A DNA stretch of 64,000 bases. It comes from Lachnospiraceae bacterium (GTDB taxonomy: Bacteria > Bacillota > Clostridia > Lachnospirales > Lachnospiraceae). Below the pieces are notes generated by a model. It had not been told where the DNA came from, made no database searches, and was given only the letters and a program-made list of their open reading frames with translations. The stretch covers positions 1 through 64,000 of the forward strand of contig JAFXFO010000040.1 in the NCBI GenBank assembly GCA_017520425.1, in the 5' to 3' direction. This document shows positions 61,100 to 64,000 of this stretch, in pieces (position 1 is the stretch's first letter; every line of letters starts with the position of its first letter). Position numbers and translations under genes: made by a program.

Positions 61100-61942
61100 A
61101 TGAACAATTTAGAACTGAAAAAACGTGCTAATGATGTTCGTAAAGGTATTGTAACAGCTGTTCACAGTGCAAAAGCAGGACATCCGGGTGGATCTTTGTC
61201 CGCAGCAGATATGTATACCTTCCTGTATTTTGAGGAAATGAACATTGATCCTGCAGACCCTAAGAAGGCAGACAGAGACCGTTTCGTATTATCAAAGGGT
61301 CATACCGCTCCGGGTCTTTACTCAACACTTGCAAATAGAGGATACTTCTCTGTGGAAGATTTGAAGACCTTAAGAAAATTAGGCTCTTATCTTCAGGGAC
61401 ACCCTTGTATGCAGCACATTCCCGGCGTAGATATGTCTTCCGGTTCTTTGGGACAGGGTATTTCTACCGCTGTTGGTATGGCACTTGGTGCAAAGCTGGA
61501 CAACAAGGATTTCCGTGTTTATACACTTTTAGGTGACGGTGAAATTCAGGAAGGTCAGGTATGGGAAGCAGCTATGTTTGCAGGCCATCGTCAGTTGGAC
61601 AACCTGGTAGTAATCGTAGATAACAACGGCTTACAGATTGACGGTGCTATCGACGAAGTTTGCTCACCTTATCCTATCGACAAGAAGTTTGAAGCATTCA
61701 ACTTCCATGTAATCAATATCGATGCTCATGATTTTGATGCAATCAGAGCAGCACTTAATGAAGCAAAAGCAACCAAGGGTATGCCTACTTGTATCGTAAT
61801 GCACAGTACCAAGGGTAAGGGCGTTTCCTTCATGGAAGGTAAGGCAGGCTGGCATGGCAAGGCTCCTAACGATGAGGAGTACGCTATTGCAATGGCAGAT
61901 CTTGCAAAGATTGATGAAGAATTAGCAAAGGAGGAAGCATAA
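61100..61942 (+). CDS. Transketolase, N-terminal (TPP-binding) subunit
   Basis: 280 residues. Contains KAGHPGGSLSAADMYTFLYF, LSKGHTAPGLYSTLANRG, the TPP motif LGDGEIQEGQVWEAAMFAGH and the closing KGKGVSFMEGKAGWHGKAPNDEEYA. This is the first half of a split transketolase, common in Clostridia and archaea. Stop overlaps almost nothing: the second subunit begins 1 bp later. A weak promoter (TAGACT, 17 bp, TAGTAT) lies at 61022-61050. Confidence 0.95.
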   Translation: MNNLELKKRANDVRKGIVTAVHSAKAGHPGGSLSAADMYTFLYFEEMNIDPADPKKADRDRFVLSKGHTAPGLYSTLANRGYFSVEDLKTLRKLGSYLQGHPCMQHIPGVDMSSGSLGQGISTAVGMALGAKLDNKDFRVYTLLGDGEIQEGQVWEAAMFAGHRQLDNLVVIVDNNGLQIDGAIDEVCSPYPIDKKFEAFNFHVINIDAHDFDAIRAALNEAKATKGMPTCIVMHSTKGKGVSFMEGKAGWHGKAPNDEEYAIAMADLAKIDEELAKEEA

Positions 61943-61943
61943 G

Positions 61944-62882
61944 ATGGCAGACGTTAAGAAGATTGCAACTCGTGAAAGCTATGGTAATGCTTTGAAAGAG
62001 CTTGGCGCTGAGTTCCCTGATTTAGTAGTATTGGATGCTGACCTTGCAGAAGCTACCAAGACCGGCGTTTTCAAGAAAGCTTTCCCTGAAAGACATATTG
62101 ATTGTGGTATTGCAGAATGTAACATGGTAGGTATTGCAGCAGGTCTTGCAACTGTTGGTAAGATTCCTTTCGTAAGTTCTTTTGCAATGTTTGCAGCAGG
62201 ACGTGCTTTTGAGCAGGTTCGTAACTCAGTGGGTTATCCTCACTTAAATGTAAAGATTGGTGCAACTCATGCAGGTATCACCGTTGGTGAAGATGGTGCC
62301 AGCCATCAGTGTAACGAAGACCTTGCTTTGATGAGAACCATTCCCGGTATGGTAGTTATGTGTCCTTCCGATGATATCGAAGCTAAGGCAGCAGTTCGTG
62401 CAGCTATCGAGCATGAAGGTCCTGTATATATCCGTTTCGGTCGTGCAGCAGTGCCTGTATTCAATGATACTCCTGATTTCAAGTTTGAAATCGGTAAGGG
62501 TAGAGTTGTTCGCGAAGGTAAGGATGTAACCATCGTAGCTACCGGTATTTGTGTAGATTCCGCCATTGGAGCAGCAGAGAAGTTAGCAGCTGACGGTATT
62601 GATGCAGAAGTAATCAACATCTGTACCATCAAGCCTTTAGACGAAGAACTTATCCTTGCAAGCGCTAAGAAGACCGGTAAGGTTGTAACCGTAGAAGAGC
62701 ATTCCGTAATCGGCGGTTTAGGTAGTGCAGTTTGTGACTGCTTAGCTGAGAAGCTTCCTACTCCTGTTAAGAAAATTGGTATGTACGACGTATTCGGTGA
62801 GTCCGGTTCCGCAGCAGCACTTGTTGAGAAGTATGGCTTAGATGCAGCAGGCGTTTACAAGTCAGTTAAGGAATGGATGTAA
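61944..62882 (+). CDS. Transketolase, C-terminal subunit
   Basis: 312 residues. Has VVLDADLAEATKTGVFKKAFPERHIDCGIAECNMVGIAAGLA (subunit interface), GITVGEDGASHQCNEDLALMRTIPGM, YIRFGRAAVPVF and the closing VTVEEHSVIGGLGSAVCD. Together with the upstream subunit it exchanges two-carbon units in the pentose phosphate pathway. A terminator follows at 62905. Confidence 0.95.
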   Translation: MADVKKIATRESYGNALKELGAEFPDLVVLDADLAEATKTGVFKKAFPERHIDCGIAECNMVGIAAGLATVGKIPFVSSFAMFAAGRAFEQVRNSVGYPHLNVKIGATHAGITVGEDGASHQCNEDLALMRTIPGMVVMCPSDDIEAKAAVRAAIEHEGPVYIRFGRAAVPVFNDTPDFKFEIGKGRVVREGKDVTIVATGICVDSAIGAAEKLAADGIDAEVINICTIKPLDEELILASAKKTGKVVTVEEHSVIGGLGSAVCDCLAEKLPTPVKKIGMYDVFGESGSAAALVEKYGLDAAGVYKSVKEWM

Positions 62883-62904
62883 TCTTTTAAATAACATAAT
62901 AATT

Positions 62905-62939
62905 AAACCGGCTACAACATTAGTTGTGGTCGGTTTTTT
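62905..62939 (+). terminator. Terminator after transketolase
   Basis: AAACCGGCTACAAC and GTTGTGGTCGGTTT form a stem with two G-U wobbles around ATTA, then TTTT. Confidence 0.85.
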
Positions 62940-63000
62940 GTGATTCTGAGCAATTTAATAAAAGACTTTACATCAAGGGTTTTTAAGTTACTATGTGAAT

Positions 63001-63198
63001 TTATTCTTTGATGACATCTAATTCTGTAAGATTTGTGCCGAAAGATGTTAAGATGACTTTTAATTCGATATATCTGATTTTCATGACTTTGTATGCTTCG
63101 GAATTCTTATCAACTAAAACCATATAGGTCTGAAGCCGGGAGAATTCCTCGATATTCTTTTGTATTAATTCCTGTGTATTAATTTCATTAACCTCCAT
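63001..63198 (-). CDS. Small helical protein inside the inverted-repeat cassette
   Basis: 65 residues from an ATG with AAAGGTGGTG upstream. It is predicted helical and amphipathic (INTQELIQKNIEEFSRLQTYMVLV, then IRYIELKVILTSFG). No known domain or Spo0E-like SQELD motif was found. The promoter and inverted repeats suggest it travels as a unit. Function unknown. Confidence 0.6.
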   Translation of the reverse strand: MEVNEINTQELIQKNIEEFSRLQTYMVLVDKNSEAYKVMKIRYIELKVILTSFGTNLTELDVIKE

Positions 63199-63228
63199 CT
63201 ATTCACCACCTTTGTATTTTATACTTTT

Positions 63229-63257
63229 ATTATAGGTGGATTTTTTGTTGATGTAAA
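63229..63257 (-). promoter_or_regulatory. Promoter of the 65-codon gene, partly within the inverted repeat
   Basis: On the minus strand, TTTACA (63257-63252), 17-bp spacer, TATAAT (63234-63229). The -35 box lies inside the right inverted repeat. The left arm carries the same TTTACA facing inward. Confidence 0.7.
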
Positions 63258-63369
63258 GTCCTTTATTAAGTTGGCAGAACATATATAACTAGGGAGTGGG
63301 TGGAATGGTAACAAAGAAACGAAATACTAAAAGATATGTTGTTTATTTTAGAATAAGCTGCTAAAAGCC

Positions 63370-63462
63370 ACTAATTTAGCACAAATGTAGCCAATGAGAC
63401 ATTTTTGACTACATAAATTAGTAAACAATCATATTGTTATTTTGTCAAGTATCTGTTATGAT
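63370..63462 (+). promoter_or_regulatory. Stem structure and promoter upstream of rpe
   Basis: An imperfect stem ACTAATTT...ATGTAG (63370-63390) pairs with CTACATAAATTAGT (63409-63422), with a 7-nt bulge. TTGTTA (63434-63439), 17-bp spacer, TATGAT (63457-63462) follow, 41 bp before rpe. The rest of 63280-63503 shows no gene. Confidence 0.45.
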
Positions 63463-63503
63463 AAATTTGTCGAAATTTAACTGACTCGGGAGAGGACTTG
63501 GAG

Positions 63504-64000
63504 ATGAACATTTTATCACCTTCCATATTGGCAGCAGATTTTTGGAAGCTGGGAGAACAGATTAAAGAGATAGAAGAAGCAGGCGCACAGTATTTGCATA
63601 TAGATGTGATGGACGGGATGTTCGTACCTTCCATATCATTCGGGATGCCGGTGATAGCATCCATTCGTAAGCAGACAGATATCTTTTTTGATGTACATAT
63701 TATGATTGAGGAGCCGGAACGCTACGCGGCAGAGTTTGTAAAGTGCGGTGCGGATATGGTGACCTTTCATATTGAAGCCACGGAAGAAGTGGACAAGACC
63801 ATACAAATCATCCGTGAAGCTGGTGCCAGGGTAGGTATCAGTATTAAGCCGAGTACTCCGGTAGAAATACTTGAGCCTTATATCGATAAGGTGGACATGG
63901 TACTGGTGATGACTGTGGAGCCCGGATTTGGCGGTCAGAAGTATATGGATATTTGTACGGAGAAGATTCGTCGTACCAGAGCCATGATAGAAGAACGTAG
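63504..64000 (+). CDS. rpe: Ribulose-phosphate 3-epimerase, C-terminus beyond window
   Basis: 165 complete codons are visible; the gene runs off the right edge. Signature parts: ILSPSILAADFWKLGEQI, LHIDVMDGMFVPSISFGMPV, FDVHIMIEEPERY, TFHIEATEE and VMTVEPGFGGQKYM. It converts D-ribulose-5-P to D-xylulose-5-P in the pentose phosphate pathway, next to the transketolase genes. The start has TTGGAG just upstream of ATG. Confidence 0.95.
   Translation, partial: MNILSPSILAADFWKLGEQIKEIEEAGAQYLHIDVMDGMFVPSISFGMPVIASIRKQTDIFFDVHIMIEEPERYAAEFVKCGADMVTFHIEATEEVDKTIQIIREAGARVGISIKPSTPVEILEPYIDKVDMVLVMTVEPGFGGQKYMDICTEKIRRTRAMIEER

Larger units (their letters stand above)
62944..63279. mobile_element. 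Small inverted-repeat-flanked cassette (MITE-like) holding a 65-codon gene
   Basis: Left arm 62944-62976 and right arm 63248-63279 are inverted copies over ~32 bp with few mismatches (core GACTTTACATCAA). Between them lie a minus-strand promoter and the small gene at 63001-63198. No transposase is encoded. No clear target-site duplication was found by eye. Confidence 0.6.

Overview
The window looks like the chromosome of a spore-forming, Gram-positive Clostridia, most likely a Lachnospiraceae species. The grounds are the strong AGGAGG-type ribosome binding sites, sporulation genes (spmA, spmB, CotF-like proteins), a split two-subunit transketolase, a DUF6472 mini-protein, and a gene order resembling the Bacillus yaaO-tmk-yaaR-holB-yaaT-yabB-rsmI block. 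This is inference from gene content; no 16S rRNA gene is present. No plasmid or phage genes were seen.

Layout. 1-6950: 3' end of a tRNA-Phe gene, a YbjQ-type protein, a chemotaxis receptor, oligoendopeptidase F, an SH3 lipoprotein and an HD protein. 7170-19027: the conserved housekeeping block (Orn/Lys/Arg decarboxylase, pyruvate kinase, guanylate-kinase-like protein, YaaR, holB, ricT, trmN6-like, rsmI). It is interrupted by a GH10 xylanase lipoprotein, three FMN-binding-fold proteins and a MerR regulator. 19040-25856: a same-strand run of small accessory genes (APH(3')-type kinase, acetyltransferases, DUF402, HD, P-loop kinase, methyltransferase, DUF6472). 26081-31948: lrgAB-like pair, CotF-like proteins, spmA, a sodium symporter, cysteine desulfurase and an XRE regulator. 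32144-36357 (minus): ECF sigma factor, membrane anti-sigma candidate, lipoprotein, MBOAT acyltransferase and DHHW protein. 36559-42939: spmB, AEC transporter, membrane Mrr-like nuclease, esterase, DUF885 protein and Rpn-type nuclease.

43048-46333 holds two tail-to-tail paralogous sigma factors, each with a ~350-residue C-terminal extension. 46634-57688 holds a FGGY sugar kinase, an AAC(6')-like gene, more acetyltransferases and kinases, a type IV AbiE toxin-antitoxin pair, MazG, a DUF4375 protein and three orphan small proteins. 57789-64000 returns to core metabolism: araD-type epimerase, leuS, transketolase subunits and rpe. With the xylanase and the FGGY kinase these suggest a pentose-using lifestyle.

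Non-coding structure is the most unusual part. (1) An eight-unit tandem array of hairpins with a fixed 64-bp period and compensatory arm changes fills 49043-49527. (2) A family of long intergenic hairpins occurs at 7002, 11102, 37097 and 39776, with a shortened relative at 32006; the core is conserved and the outer stem is different but still paired at each locus. (3) A 65-codon gene at 63001-63198 sits inside ~32-bp inverted repeats like a tiny mobile cassette. (4) A loop-less 31-bp palindrome follows lrgB. (5) A 25-bp direct repeat leads two orphan genes near 56.2 and 57.2 kb.
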